A stretch of DNA of 62,596 nt from the NCBI RefSeq assembly GCF_013155395.1, contig NZ_JABJWC010000019.1, forward strand, positions 1 through 62,596, given 5' to 3'. This document shows, one piece after another, positions 16,959 through 25,966 of this stretch. Position 1 is the stretch's first letter, and the number at the start of each line of letters is the position of its first letter. Source of the DNA: Komagataeibacter melomenusus. Lineage in GTDB: Bacteria > Pseudomonadota > Alphaproteobacteria > Acetobacterales > Acetobacteraceae. The position numbers and the translations under genes are program-made. Below the pieces are notes generated by a model. The model saw nothing but the letters and a program-made list of their open reading frames with translations. It made no database searches and had not been told where the DNA came from.

Positions 16959-17198
16959 TCAGGCAGCTTTCTGCTTCTCGATGTAGTCGATCGCGTCCTT
17001 CACGGTCGTGATCTTTTCAGCGGCATCCTCGGGGATCTCGACGCTGAACGCTTCCTCGAAAGCCATGACCAGCTCGACCGTGTCGAGGCTGTCGGCGCCC
17101 AGATCGTCGATGAAAGAGGCATCCGGGGTGACCTTGCTTTCGTCAACACCAAGGTGCTCGACTACGATCTTCTTAACCTTATCGGCGATTTCGCTCAT
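16959..17198 (-). CDS. acpP: Housekeeping acyl carrier protein
   Basis: A 79-residue acidic carrier that holds growing acyl chains on phosphopantetheine. The attachment Ser is in [18 protein letters not shown], identical in layout to E. coli AcpP. An AGGA box lies about 12 bases before the ATG. The 256-base gap upstream, the longest in the fab cluster, probably holds its own promoter, in keeping with the high abundance of AcpP. Confidence 0.96.
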   Translation of the reverse strand: MSEIADKVKKIVVEHLGVDESKVTPDASFIDDLGADSLDTVELVMAFEEAFSVEIPEDAAEKITTVKDAIDYIEKQKAA

Positions 17199-17454
17199 CT
17201 GTCTCTGCTTCCTGTCTGCCCCTGAAGAAACGGGCGGTTCGAAACGTGTTCGTCCTGTAACGTCCCTGCAAACCGATGACCGGCACCGGCCCGCTTCGGA
17301 CGAAGCTGCGGGCGATTAGCACGGTTTTGATGCAATCGCCAAGGCGGCGTTTGCATTTCCTGTCCGCACGCCCCGCAATGAAGGGGACAGCTGGGCTGTC
17401 AGGACTATCTTTTTTGTCACTTCAGGCCCGCTGTCCAGCAAAATATCACATTGC

Positions 17455-18210
17455 TCAGACCATCGCCATGCCACCATTGACATGCAATGTCGCCCCCGTG
17501 ACCCATCCGGCCTCGTCCGATGCCAGATAGACCACCGCGGGCGCTATGTCACCCGGCTGGCCCATGCGGCCGAGCGGGATGGAGCCGACCAGCTTTTCCT
17601 TCTGCGCTTCAGGCAGCACGTCGGTCATGGCGGTCTGGATGAAGCCCGGCGCCAGCGTGTTCACGGTCACGCCCCGGCTGCCGGCCTCCTGCGCCAGTGA
17701 CTTGCCCATGCCGATCATGCCTGCCTTGGCGGCGGCGTAGTTGGCCTGGCCTGCATTGCCCGTCACCCCCACCACGGAGGCGATGTTGATGATGCGCCCC
17801 GCCCTGCGGCGCAGCATGCCCTTGAGTGCCGCGCGGCACAGGCGGAAGGGGGCGGCAAGGTCCACGTCGAGCACGCGGCTCCAGTCCTCGTCCTTCATCC
17901 GAATCGCAAGCGTGTCGCGCGTCAGCCCCGCATTGTTGACCAGAATGGCCAGGGGGGCGCCTGCCTTTTCCTCGGCGGCGGCAACCAGCGCGTCAGCCGC
18001 CGTGGCATCCGACAGGTCAGCGGGGCAGACATGCAGGCGGTCAGCACCGCCTTCGGCCCCGATGCTGGCCGCGACCTCCTCCAGCACCGCCTGGCGCGTG
18101 CCCGACAGCACCACCGTGGCCCCCTGGGCATGCAGCGCGCGCACGATCTCGCGCCCGATTCCCCCCGATGCGCCGGTCACCAGCGCTACTTTTCCATCCA
18201 GCCTGAACAT
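17455..18210 (-). CDS. fabG: 3-oxoacyl-ACP reductase FabG
   Basis: An NADPH-dependent short-chain dehydrogenase, 251 residues. It shows the cofactor-binding TGASGGIG, the NNAG motif (VNNAGLTRD), the catalytic Ser in INIASVVG and the Y-x3-K pair in QANYAAAKAGMIG. The frame can be opened further to a TTG, but the ATG directly before FRLDGKVALVTGA is in the normal place and has a GAAGGGAA site upstream. Lies between fabD and acpP. Confidence 0.95.
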   Translation of the reverse strand: MFRLDGKVALVTGASGGIGREIVRALHAQGATVVLSGTRQAVLEEVAASIGAEGGADRLHVCPADLSDATAADALVAAAEEKAGAPLAILVNNAGLTRDTLAIRMKDEDWSRVLDVDLAAPFRLCRAALKGMLRRRAGRIINIASVVGVTGNAGQANYAAAKAGMIGMGKSLAQEAGSRGVTVNTLAPGFIQTAMTDVLPEAQKEKLVGSIPLGRMGQPGDIAPAVVYLASDEAGWVTGATLHVNGGMAMV

Positions 18211-18248
18211 GAGCTGTCCGTTCCCTTCGGTATCGATCAATCAGAATG

Positions 18249-18268
18249 CCCCGGCTAGCAGGCCGGGG
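18249..18268 (-). terminator. Hairpin between fabD and fabG
   Basis: A perfect 7-bp GC stem (CCCCGGC/GCCGGGG) with a six-base loop directly after the fabD stop. There is no T-run on the minus strand, so it is more likely an attenuating or mRNA-stabilising hairpin than a full terminator. Confidence 0.4.
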
Positions 18269-18275
18269 CGTCGTT

Positions 18276-19253
18276 TCAGCGCGTGGCCAGATAGGCTTCG
18301 ATATCGGCGGGCGTGCCGACCGAGCGGGTGGCCACATCGCCATTGATGCGCCTGACCAGCCCTGCCAGCACCTTGCCCGCGCCGATCTCGACAAAGCTGT
18401 CCACGCCCATGGCCACCATCGCATCCACGCTTTCGCGCCAGCGCACGGTGCCGGTAATCTGGCGCACCAGCAGGTCGCGGATCGTGGCCGGGTCGGTGAC
18501 CTTGGCCGCCGTCACGTTGGCCACCACGGGCACGACGGGGGCGTTGATCCCGGTCGCGTCCAGCGCCTGGCGCATGGCCTCGGCGGCGGGTTCCATCATC
18601 GAGCAGTGGAAGGGAGCGGAAACCGGCAGCTTGAGCGCGCGCTTGACGCCCTGCGCCTTGGCCAGGTCGATCACGCGGTCGATCGCCGCCATCTCGCCCG
18701 CCACGACCACCTGGCCGCCGCCATTGTCGTTGGCCACTTCGATGATCTGTTTGTGGGCCTTTCCCGCCTCATCGGTATAGGTCGCGGCCTCGGCGCACAG
18801 GCTGGCGGCGCGCGCCATGTCCATGCCCACGCCGATCAGGGCCGCCATGCCGCCCCTGCCCGGCGGCACTGCGGCCTGCATGGCATTGCCGCGCAGGCGC
18901 AGCAAGCGGGCCGTCTGGGCAATGCCCAGCGCACCGGCGGCAGCAAGGGCGGAATATTCGCCCAGCGAGTGGCCGGCCACCAGCGCCACGTCGCGCCTGA
19001 TATCCACGCCACCTTCGCGCTCGAGCACCCGCAGCACGGCCAGGGAGACGGCCATGAGCGCGGGCTGGGCGTTGTCGGTGCGGGTCAGGTCCTCCATCGG
19101 GCCTTCGAACATGAGCTTGGAGAGATGCTGGCCCAGCGCCTCATCAACTTCCTGAAACACTTCGCGCGCCGGGGCGAAGGCCTCGGCGAGGTCGCGCCCC
19201 ATTCCAACTGACTGACTTCCCTGACCGGGGAAAACAAAGGCTTGCACAGGCAT
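18276..19253 (-). CDS. fabD: Malonyl-CoA:ACP transacylase FabD
   Basis: The 325-residue enzyme that loads malonyl groups onto ACP. It has the N-terminal FPGQGSQSVGMG, the nucleophile Ser in VAGHSLGEYSALAAAG and the catalytic His in APFHCSMMEPA. Of three closely spaced ATGs I chose the one directly before PVQAFVFPGQG; a GGAAG box sits just upstream, a little close. It begins the fatty-acid block and is preceded on the same strand by ydcF. Confidence 0.95.
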   Translation of the reverse strand: MPVQAFVFPGQGSQSVGMGRDLAEAFAPAREVFQEVDEALGQHLSKLMFEGPMEDLTRTDNAQPALMAVSLAVLRVLEREGGVDIRRDVALVAGHSLGEYSALAAAGALGIAQTARLLRLRGNAMQAAVPPGRGGMAALIGVGMDMARAASLCAEAATYTDEAGKAHKQIIEVANDNGGGQVVVAGEMAAIDRVIDLAKAQGVKRALKLPVSAPFHCSMMEPAAEAMRQALDATGINAPVVPVVANVTAAKVTDPATIRDLLVRQITGTVRWRESVDAMVAMGVDSFVEIGAGKVLAGLVRRINGDVATRSVGTPADIEAYLATR

Positions 19254-19319
19254 GACTTCCATCCACACTGACTATGGTTCTTGGGTTCACCCGCGTGATG
19301 CGGGCTGGGGCGGACAGTG

Positions 19320-19865
19320 TCAATCACCATCACGCCCGGCGCGGAGCAGGTGGCCTGCCAGCAGCAGCACATCCCACGGCAGGGCCGCGACCTCACGCAG
19401 GCGCCACAACCACCGCTTGCTCCAGCGCCGCGCGGCGGGCACGGGCGGCGGCGGCACGCGCACCACCGGCCAGCCCATCATGCGCATGAGCACAAGGCAG
19501 CGCGGCAGGTGGTAGGCGCTGCTGGCCACCGCCACCGGCCCCACATGCCCGCGCTGGCGCAAGAGCCGCGTGCAGGCAATGACGGAGGCCAGCGTGTCGG
19601 GGGCCGTATCCTCCACCAGCAGTGCATCAGGAGGCACGCCCGCCGCGCCGAGCAGCGTGGCCATGACCCTTCCCTCCCGCAAGCCGGAAGGGTGGGCGGG
19701 ACCACCGGTTGGAACATACAGCACCGGGGCATGGGTCTCGCCAAAGGCATGGGCCGCGGCCAGCCGCAGCCACAACGTGACCCCCGGTGCGCCATCGGGT
19801 CGCAGCCTTGCCCCGAATATAACCACGGGCAATACTTGGCCAGCCTGCCTATCGGTATGCAGCAT
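19320..19865 (-). CDS. YdcF/ElyC family protein (DUF218)
   Basis: A 181-residue member of the DUF218 family: VVIFGARLRPDGAPG at the N-terminus, PTGGPAHPSGLREG in the middle, LLVEDTAPDTLASV and SSAYHLPRCLVLM. Relatives include SanA and ElyC, linked to cell-envelope integrity, but the biochemical activity of this group is not settled. No membrane anchor is evident except a hydrophobic stretch at the C-terminus. It follows the methyltransferase gene by three bases, so the two are surely co-transcribed. Confidence 0.7.
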   Translation of the reverse strand: MLHTDRQAGQVLPVVIFGARLRPDGAPGVTLWLRLAAAHAFGETHAPVLYVPTGGPAHPSGLREGRVMATLLGAAGVPPDALLVEDTAPDTLASVIACTRLLRQRGHVGPVAVASSAYHLPRCLVLMRMMGWPVVRVPPPPVPAARRWSKRWLWRLREVAALPWDVLLLAGHLLRAGRDGD

Positions 19866-19868
19866 GGC

Positions 19869-21143
19869 TCAGGCAGGCGCGCGCAGCAGCACCCGGTTGA
19901 GCGATTCCAGCGTGGTGAACATCTGCGCCCATATCCTGGCAAAGCGGCTGGCCGAGACGCCCCGCGTCTCCATGATGGCGGCCAGATCGGCCACCGTGCG
20001 CTCGCCATCGATCAGCGGCAGGATGCCACGCGCCTGCGGCGGCAGGGCAATGGCGACCTGAAGCGTGCCGAACGCAAAGGGCAGCCGGTCATCGCCCCCC
20101 ATCATGCGGGCGAGTTCAAGGCCGGGAATCTCGCGCATGACGGGCACGGCGCCCGGGGCAGACGGGTCGGCCCGCACAACCGGCTCGCTGTTACGGCGCA
20201 CATAGGCCACATGGGTGGCCATGTTGCCCGCCACGTCCTCCGCCACGGCCTGGCGGGCGCGTTCAGGCAGGGCCGCAATCCGCTCGCGCAGGCGCGGGTC
20301 GGGCAGCAGCAGGGCGGGGTCGTAGCGGGCGGGTTCCATCAGGCAGGCCGCCGCCAGCCCCGCGCGGTCCAGCAGGGCGTGGAAGGCGGTGATGTCATAG
20401 GCCCGGTCACGCGGGTTGAGCAGCAGGTCATACAGCCCCGCGTCGCCCCCGGTCAGGTGATCGCCAAAATTGGTGTTCTGCCGCAGCCAGGCGGTGGCGG
20501 GCAGATGCCGCATGACGCGACGGGCCACGTCCAGCCGCCCCTTTGGGGCTTCATCCACCGGGGCGAGACGCTCGAGCGCATCCTGCAGCATGTACACGCC
20601 CGTGCGGCCATAAGGCGCATAGACCATCAGCCCCATGCCGCCACCGGGCGCAAGCACGCGCTCAAGGGCCGCAAGCCCGGCATCGGGGTCGGGCAGGTGG
20701 TGCAGCACGCCACAGCAGTCGATGTAGTCGAACGGGCCGGGGGCCACCTGCGCGATATCGGTCAGGTCACCGCGCACGAAGCGCATGTTCTCCAGCCCGC
20801 GCACCGCGGCACGCTGGCTGACAATGTCGAGTGCCGCGGGCGAACGGTCGAGGCACAGCACCTCCCCCGCTCGGCCGGCCCGCGCCATGTGGGTGGCCAG
20901 CATGATCGCGCCATCGCCCGTGCCGCACCCCGCCACCAGCACCCGCAGGGGCTGCGAGCGGGGACGGGTGGCGCCAAACACCCAGTAATCGATCTCACGC
21001 AGGTGGCTGGGGCTGCCGATCAGCAGCCTGCCCTTTTCCTCACGCGGGTCGCGGGCGGGATAGGGGTACTGCTCGTACTGGGCAAGCAGCCCGGCATCAC
21101 GCCCGTCATGCGGGGCGGGGGGAGCACTTTCATCGCGGGTCAT
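19869..21143 (-). CDS. Class I SAM-dependent methyltransferase with C-terminal extension
   Basis: A 424-residue protein. The SAM-binding glycine loop is VLVAGCGTGDGAIM near residue 68, followed by VLCLDRSPAALDI and the post-loop IDCCGVLHHLPDPDAGL. About 150 residues follow the Rossmann core and include a segment (LPLIDGERTVADLAAIM) that resembles a winged-helix or PqqD-like module. The substrate is unknown; both small molecules and peptides are possible. It lies 8 bases after the substrate-binding-protein gene. Confidence 0.7.
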   Translation of the reverse strand: MTRDESAPPAPHDGRDAGLLAQYEQYPYPARDPREEKGRLLIGSPSHLREIDYWVFGATRPRSQPLRVLVAGCGTGDGAIMLATHMARAGRAGEVLCLDRSPAALDIVSQRAAVRGLENMRFVRGDLTDIAQVAPGPFDYIDCCGVLHHLPDPDAGLAALERVLAPGGGMGLMVYAPYGRTGVYMLQDALERLAPVDEAPKGRLDVARRVMRHLPATAWLRQNTNFGDHLTGGDAGLYDLLLNPRDRAYDITAFHALLDRAGLAAACLMEPARYDPALLLPDPRLRERIAALPERARQAVAEDVAGNMATHVAYVRRNSEPVVRADPSAPGAVPVMREIPGLELARMMGGDDRLPFAFGTLQVAIALPPQARGILPLIDGERTVADLAAIMETRGVSASRFARIWAQMFTTLESLNRVLLRAPA

Positions 21144-21151
21144 GACGGGTC

Positions 21152-21910
21152 TCAGCGCGGCAGCAGCTTGCCGCGCTGCCAGGCCTCGGCGGCCTCTTCG
21201 GCACTCATGTCCTCGAAGCGCATGGCATGGTCGAGCGCGCTGACCACCTTGTTGCCCAGCGTCAGTTCATCAAGCTCGTCGAGCAGGTCGCTGTCCATGT
21301 CGCCACGAATGGCGGAACGCAGCAGGATGCGGGCTTCCTGCTCCGCGCCATAGCTGGCCTTGGGGTCATCGAGTGCGAGCAGCTTCTGGCCGTAATGCAC
21401 GAAGGAAGGCTGCCAGGCGGGAATGATCTCGGGCAGGCTGCCCTCAAGCACCTGTGCCGCGTGGTCATGGGCCTCCGCGTCGGGGCGGGCGGCGATGGTG
21501 TAGCCTGCCTCGGTCAGGTTATAGGCGGCCACGACCTGACGCACCCGGTCGAGCACAGAGGCGGGGGTCACGATCTCGCGGCTGACGGGGCAGTCCGCCG
21601 CGGCAAGCCCGGCCACCGAGGTCACGCCCGTGGCAGCGGCCTCGGGCACGCCCCAGCCGAAGGCGGGGCGATAAAGCTGGCCGAAGGCTTCCATGCCCAG
21701 TTCGGGGGCTACGAAGGCAGCATCGACATCAGGCAGCCAGGCCGAGACAAACAGGTCCACATCGCCACGGCGCATGTGCTCGATCATCTCCGCGCGCGGG
21801 GCAATGACGTATTCGATTTCCAGCTCGTAGGCTTCAAGCACGCGGGCAACGGCGGCGGCGGTGGCCTGCTGCACGGATTCATCGAGGTGCCCGAGGGTCA
21901 CGGTGGTCAT
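21152..21910 (-). CDS. OpuAC-like substrate-binding protein without a signal peptide
   Basis: The 252-residue sequence looks like the glycine-betaine/choline binding domain of ABC transporters: VTLGHLDESVQQATAAAVA at the start, DVDLFVSAWLPD, and a closing domain with IIPAWQPSFVHYGQKL. The protein begins directly with the first beta strand, with no signal peptide or lipobox, and no ABC permease or ATPase gene is nearby. It is therefore probably cytoplasmic and may act as a ligand-binding sensor or scavenger rather than a transporter part. Upstream in-frame sequence gives no hidden leader. Confidence 0.7.
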   Translation of the reverse strand: MTTVTLGHLDESVQQATAAAVARVLEAYELEIEYVIAPRAEMIEHMRRGDVDLFVSAWLPDVDAAFVAPELGMEAFGQLYRPAFGWGVPEAAATGVTSVAGLAAADCPVSREIVTPASVLDRVRQVVAAYNLTEAGYTIAARPDAEAHDHAAQVLEGSLPEIIPAWQPSFVHYGQKLLALDDPKASYGAEQEARILLRSAIRGDMDSDLLDELDELTLGNKVVSALDHAMRFEDMSAEEAAEAWQRGKLLPR

Positions 21911-21946
21911 GTAGTTTCACTCCTTGGTGGGGCCGTGCCCGGCCTG

Positions 21947-22732
21947 TCAGCCCTGCTGCTGGGGAATCTGCGCCGCCTGCCCGGTCCGGACCGGCGCCTT
22001 GCGCGGGGGATGGGCGGATGCAACGGCATAGTCAAATACGACAGTAGTGACGATATAGGGTGCCGCGAATTTCTTGAAGGCTTCATGCGCCGGATCGAAA
22101 TAGGCCGGGTCGGTCACGACCGGGCGGCCCACGTAATAATTGCGATCCCCCTCCGAGCGGAAGGTGACCACGAAGGCCTGCTGCAGCCCCTCATCCACGC
22201 CCTCGCCGCTGATCTGGGCGCCGGTCTCGATCGAGACCACCACGGGCGAGCCGTCCTCGCGGCGCGATGTACGGGCCAGCGCCATGAAGCGGCTGACCAC
22301 CTCGGCGCGCTGCGCATCGGTGATGGTCGGCAGGAAGCGGAACAGCACGATATGGCGCACAAGGCCGCGATGGAAACCCGGCGCGGTAAAGCGCAGCAGC
22401 CCCGTCTGGGAGGCCATGAGCCGCTCGGCGCGCGTGGCATCGCTGACCGGCGGCTCGGCAGGCGCCTGCGCCGTGCTGGCCGGAGCCGAAGCGGGCGCCC
22501 CGGCGGTTGCCGGGACCGCAGGCGGCGGAGCCTGAACCGGCGCCACAGGCGTGGCCGGGGCTGCTGTCGGGGCCGGAACAGGCGCAGCCGGGAGTGGCGC
22601 CTGAACCGGGGCCACGGCGGCATCCGGGGCGGGCGTTGCGGGCGCGTCATCCGCCCGGGCGGGTCCTGCCATGAACAGCCAGCCCGCCGCGATGATGGCA
22701 GCCTGTCCCGCCCTGATGTCACGCACCTTCAT
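21947..22732 (-). CDS. Exported Pro/Ala-rich protein with Dabb domain
   Basis: A 261-residue protein in three parts. Residues 1-27 form a signal peptide ending in AGPARA. Residues 28-95 are a low-complexity tract of Ala and Pro (APVQAPLPAAPVPAP and similar). The remainder is a stress-responsive alpha/beta-barrel (Dabb) domain, beginning VRHIVLFRF and including the typical YYVGRPVVTDPAYFDPAH segment. Dabb domains form dimeric barrels; the periplasmic location and linker are unusual for the family. Function unknown. Gaps to its neighbours are under 40 bases. Confidence 0.6.
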   Translation of the reverse strand: MKVRDIRAGQAAIIAAGWLFMAGPARADDAPATPAPDAAVAPVQAPLPAAPVPAPTAAPATPVAPVQAPPPAVPATAGAPASAPASTAQAPAEPPVSDATRAERLMASQTGLLRFTAPGFHRGLVRHIVLFRFLPTITDAQRAEVVSRFMALARTSRREDGSPVVVSIETGAQISGEGVDEGLQQAFVVTFRSEGDRNYYVGRPVVTDPAYFDPAHEAFKKFAAPYIVTTVVFDYAVASAHPPRKAPVRTGQAAQIPQQQG

Positions 22733-22769
22733 TCAGTCTTCATTCCTTTCATGCGGCAGCCATTGGAGG

Positions 22770-23594
22770 TCAGGCTGCGGCGGTCATCCGCGCGAATTTG
22801 CGCTGGCGCATCATGAGCAGGCGGTACACCGCTCTGCTGATCAGCCCGCTCAGCCGCCCGCGGGGCGTCCAGCCAATGGTCTTGAGAATCATGCCTGTAA
22901 CCCGCACGGCATGGCGCGGCTTGTACAGCCGCAGCGCGCGCGACATGTAGGCCGCGATGCAGCGGCGGTGGTCGTAGGGCACGGAAGCGGGCTCGTTGGT
23001 GGTGTGGAAGGCGGAGGCCAGTTCGTCATCCTCGCTTTCCGTCACCCGGCCCAGGGCGATGCGGGTGCGCTGCCATGCGCCAAGGCGCTCGCGCTCCAGG
23101 TAGCGGCGCATATGGTCATAGAACAGCTTGAAATGGCGGTATTCATCGGCGGCAATCTGCTTGCATATGGCCCTGAGCAGGGGCTCGTCGGTGGCATCGG
23201 CCAGCGCGGTGTAGAAGGAGGACGTGCCCGTCTCGACCATGCAGCGCGCGATCAGTTCCCCCGTGCGCGAGCCGCGGATGGAGGCATCCACCTCAAGGTC
23301 GAGGCTGTAGGCCTGCCGGTAGCGGGCGAAGGCGGCCATGTAGTCCCAGTCCGGGTCGGCCAGCATGGCCCAGCGTCCCAGCGCATCGCCATGCTGCACT
23401 TCTTCTTCCGCCCAGTTATCCGCCGCGCGGGCAAAAGCGGGATCATCGGCAAAGACATTCTTCAGGTAGCGGGCGTAATCGAGGCCGTTCCGCTCCACGA
23501 CCGAGGCCGCCTTGATGACGGGTATCATGTCAGGGTCCACCCGTTGCGGGTCGAAACTGTTCCAGTTCATCTGTTCAATGCGCCAGTGTTTCAT
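22770..23594 (-). CDS. Ferritin-like di-iron protein
   Basis: A 274-residue, mostly helical protein with a di-iron pattern: Glu63-65 with His68 (AEEEVQHGDAL), Glu120 in VETGTSS, and Glu151 with His154 (ADEYRHFKLF). The paired E-x-x-H motifs are those of the ferritin-like superfamily that includes acyl-ACP desaturases and oxygenases. I chose the ATG before KHWRIEQMNW, with a GCAGG box upstream; a longer frame adds an implausible 39 residues. The substrate is not known. It is divergent from sucC. Confidence 0.65.
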   Translation of the reverse strand: MKHWRIEQMNWNSFDPQRVDPDMIPVIKAASVVERNGLDYARYLKNVFADDPAFARAADNWAEEEVQHGDALGRWAMLADPDWDYMAAFARYRQAYSLDLEVDASIRGSRTGELIARCMVETGTSSFYTALADATDEPLLRAICKQIAADEYRHFKLFYDHMRRYLERERLGAWQRTRIALGRVTESEDDELASAFHTTNEPASVPYDHRRCIAAYMSRALRLYKPRHAVRVTGMILKTIGWTPRGRLSGLISRAVYRLLMMRQRKFARMTAAA

Positions 23595-23779
23595 CGCAAC
23601 CTGCTCTTGTACTTTTTCTCCATGAAGGCGCGCGCCGCGTGCCATTGATGCGGAGGACATGACACATGTTTCATGTTTACGCCAATCCTGACACCATCGC
23701 GCCCCTGTCATTGTGCGGCCAAATCATGCTAGGGGCCTAGCCCGACACCGCCAATAAGAACGACAGATTGGGTCGCCAC

Positions 23780-24979
23780 ATGAATATTCATGAATACCAG
23801 GCCAAGGCGCTCCTGCGCTCCTACGGCATGCCCGTGCCCGAAGGACATGCCGCCACCACCGCCGATGAAGCCACAGCCGCCGCCAGGACGCTTGGCGCGC
23901 CGGTCACCGTGGTCAAGGCGCAGATCCACGCCGGTGGGCGCGGAGCCGGGCATTTTGCGGGCAAGCCCGAAGGCAGGGGCGGCGTGCGCCTCGCCCGCAC
24001 CCCCGCCGAGGTGGCCGAGGCCGCCCACGCCATGCTCGGTCAGGTACTCGTGACAAAGCAGACCGGGCCTGCGGGCCGCCTCGTGCGCACGCTGTATGTC
24101 GAATCCGGCTGCGACATCGCGCGCGAGCTGTATTTTTCCATGCTGGTCGACCGGGTGACCGGGCGCGTGGTCATTGTCGCATCCCCTGATGGCGGCATGG
24201 AGATCGAGGAAGTCGCCGCCCGCACGCCCGAGCGCATCTTCAAGGAATATATCGACCCCGCGAAGGGCCTGTGCGACTACCAATCACGCGAACTGGCCGT
24301 GCGCCTGGGCCTGAAGGGGCGCGAGATCCGCGCGTTCCAGAACGTGGTGCGCGCGGCCTATAACGCATTCACCAGCCTTGACGCCGCCATTGTCGAGGTC
24401 AACCCGCTGGTCGTGACCGGTACTGGCGACCTGCTGGCACTCGACGCCAAGATGTCATTTGACGAGAACGCGCTCTACCGCCACCCCGAGATTGCGAAGC
24501 TGCGCGACGAGCACGAGGAAGACCCCCGTGAGCGCGAGGCCGCCGAATACGGCCTGGCCTATGTGGGGCTGGACGGCAATATCGGCTGCATGGTCAACGG
24601 CGCGGGCCTGGCCATGGCCACGATGGACATCATCAAGATGGAAGGCGAGGAGCCTGCCAACTTCCTCGATGTCGGGGGCGGTGCGTCAAAGGAACGCGTG
24701 GCGGCGGCTTTCCGCATCCTCATCGGCGACCCCAAGGTGCGCGGCATCCTGGTCAACATCTTTGGCGGCATCATGCGCTGCGACGTAATTGCCGAGGCCA
24801 TCATCGCCGCCTCGCACGAGACCGGGCTGAACGTGCCGCTGGTGGTGCGCCTGGCGGGCACCAATGTCGATCGCGGCAAGGCGCTGCTGGCTGAATCCGG
24901 CCTGACCATCATCCCTGCCGATGACCTGGGCGATGCCGCCCGCAAGATCGTAGCCGCCGTCCGTAACGCGGGAGCCTGA
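23780..24979 (+). CDS. sucC: Succinate-CoA ligase (ADP-forming) beta subunit
   Basis: A 399-residue ATP-grasp subunit. N-terminal [11 protein letters not shown], the [16 protein letters not shown] loop, [10 protein letters not shown] and the C-terminal [14 protein letters not shown] are diagnostic. It couples succinyl-CoA cleavage to ADP or GDP phosphorylation in the TCA cycle. The ATG is preferred over a TTG four codons upstream. A close relative, malate-CoA ligase (MtkA), cannot be fully excluded by eye. Many acetic acid bacteria bypass this step with acetate:succinyl-CoA transferase AarC, so a complete sucCD pair is of physiological interest. Confidence 0.88.
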   Translation: MNIHEYQAKALLRSYGMPVPEGHAATTADEATAAARTLGAPVTVVKAQIHAGGRGAGHFAGKPEGRGGVRLARTPAEVAEAAHAMLGQVLVTKQTGPAGRLVRTLYVESGCDIARELYFSMLVDRVTGRVVIVASPDGGMEIEEVAARTPERIFKEYIDPAKGLCDYQSRELAVRLGLKGREIRAFQNVVRAAYNAFTSLDAAIVEVNPLVVTGTGDLLALDAKMSFDENALYRHPEIAKLRDEHEEDPREREAAEYGLAYVGLDGNIGCMVNGAGLAMATMDIIKMEGEEPANFLDVGGGASKERVAAAFRILIGDPKVRGILVNIFGGIMRCDVIAEAIIAASHETGLNVPLVVRLAGTNVDRGKALLAESGLTIIPADDLGDAARKIVAAVRNAGA

Positions 24980-24984
24980 AGCCC

Positions 24985-25857
24985 ATGTCCATTCTCGTCA
25001 ACAAATCCACCAAGGTGATCACGCAGGGCTTTACCGGCGCGCAGGGCACCTTCCATACCGAGCAGGCGCTGGCCTACGGCACCCACGTGGTGGGCGGTGT
25101 CACGCCCGGCAAGGGCGGCAGCGTGCATCTGGGCCTGCCGGTGTTCGACACCGTGGCGCAGGCGCGGGCTGCTACCGGGGCCGATGCCTCGGTCATCTAC
25201 GTGCCGCCCGCAGGTGCTGCCGATGCCATCCTTGAGGCCATTGCCGCCGGCATCGGGCTGATCGTGTGCATTACCGAGGGCATTCCCGTGCAGGACATGG
25301 TGCACGTGCGCGCGGCGCTGGAGCAGTCGGGCAGCCTGCTCATCGGCCCCAACTGCCCCGGCATCATCACGCCCGGCGAGTGCAAGATCGGCATCATGCC
25401 CGGCCCCATCCACCGCCGCGGGCATGTGGGCATCGTCTCGCGCTCGGGCACGCTGACCTATGAGGCCGTGGCCCAGACCACCGCCATCGGCCAGGGCCAG
25501 AGCACCTGCGTTGGCATTGGCGGCGACCCGGTCAAGGGCATGGACTTCACCGATGTGCTCGCCCGCATGATCGAGGACCCCGACACCCATTCCATCGTCA
25601 TGATCGGCGAGATCGGCGGCACGTCGGAAATCGACGGGGCGGAACTGATCCGTGCCAGCGGCACGCACAAGCCGGTGGTGGGCTTCATTGCCGGCGCCAC
25701 CGCCCCGCCCGGCCGCCGCATGGGCCATGCGGGCGCCGTGATTACCGGCGGCCACGAGACCGCGAGTGCCAAGATCGAGGCCCTGCGCGAGGCGGGCATC
25801 CATGTCGCCCCCAGCCCCGCCGAACTGGGCACGACGCTGGCCCGCGTGCTGGGCTGA
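24985..25857 (+). CDS. sucD: Succinate-CoA ligase alpha subunit
   Basis: The 290-residue catalytic partner of SucC, five bases downstream. The CoA-binding Rossmann start is [40 protein letters not shown] and the phosphorylated His in [14 protein letters not shown] are present. The pair should form an active alpha-beta enzyme. A terminator hairpin follows. Confidence 0.9.
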   Translation: MSILVNKSTKVITQGFTGAQGTFHTEQALAYGTHVVGGVTPGKGGSVHLGLPVFDTVAQARAATGADASVIYVPPAGAADAILEAIAAGIGLIVCITEGIPVQDMVHVRAALEQSGSLLIGPNCPGIITPGECKIGIMPGPIHRRGHVGIVSRSGTLTYEAVAQTTAIGQGQSTCVGIGGDPVKGMDFTDVLARMIEDPDTHSIVMIGEIGGTSEIDGAELIRASGTHKPVVGFIAGATAPPGRRMGHAGAVITGGHETASAKIEALREAGIHVAPSPAELGTTLARVLG

Positions 25858-25866
25858 TCCCCCTTT

Positions 25867-25912
25867 CCGGCGATGGCCCCATAGGAATAAAAGTGTGGTC
25901 ATCGCCGGTTTT
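25867..25912 (+). terminator. Terminator hairpin between sucD and bioB
   Basis: A 12-step stem including one G-T wobble (CCGGCGATGGCC with GGTCATCGCCGG) closes an 18-base loop and is followed by TTTT. It most likely ends the sucCD transcript. Confidence 0.65.
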
Positions 25913-25966
25913 GTATGGCACAGCCGGAAGCGTTTTTTCCACCACCTGCCAGAGGACCCAAGCCCG

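Noticed and set aside
19317-21353. A 678-codon plus-strand open frame opposite ydcF and the methyltransferase
   Set aside because: The opposite strand encodes proteins with clear motifs; this frame is compositionally biased and has no recognisable family.
23721-23745. CTAGGGGCCTAG palindrome upstream of sucC as an operator
   Set aside because: The arms are only five bases and no matching site was seen elsewhere; the evidence is too thin to call.
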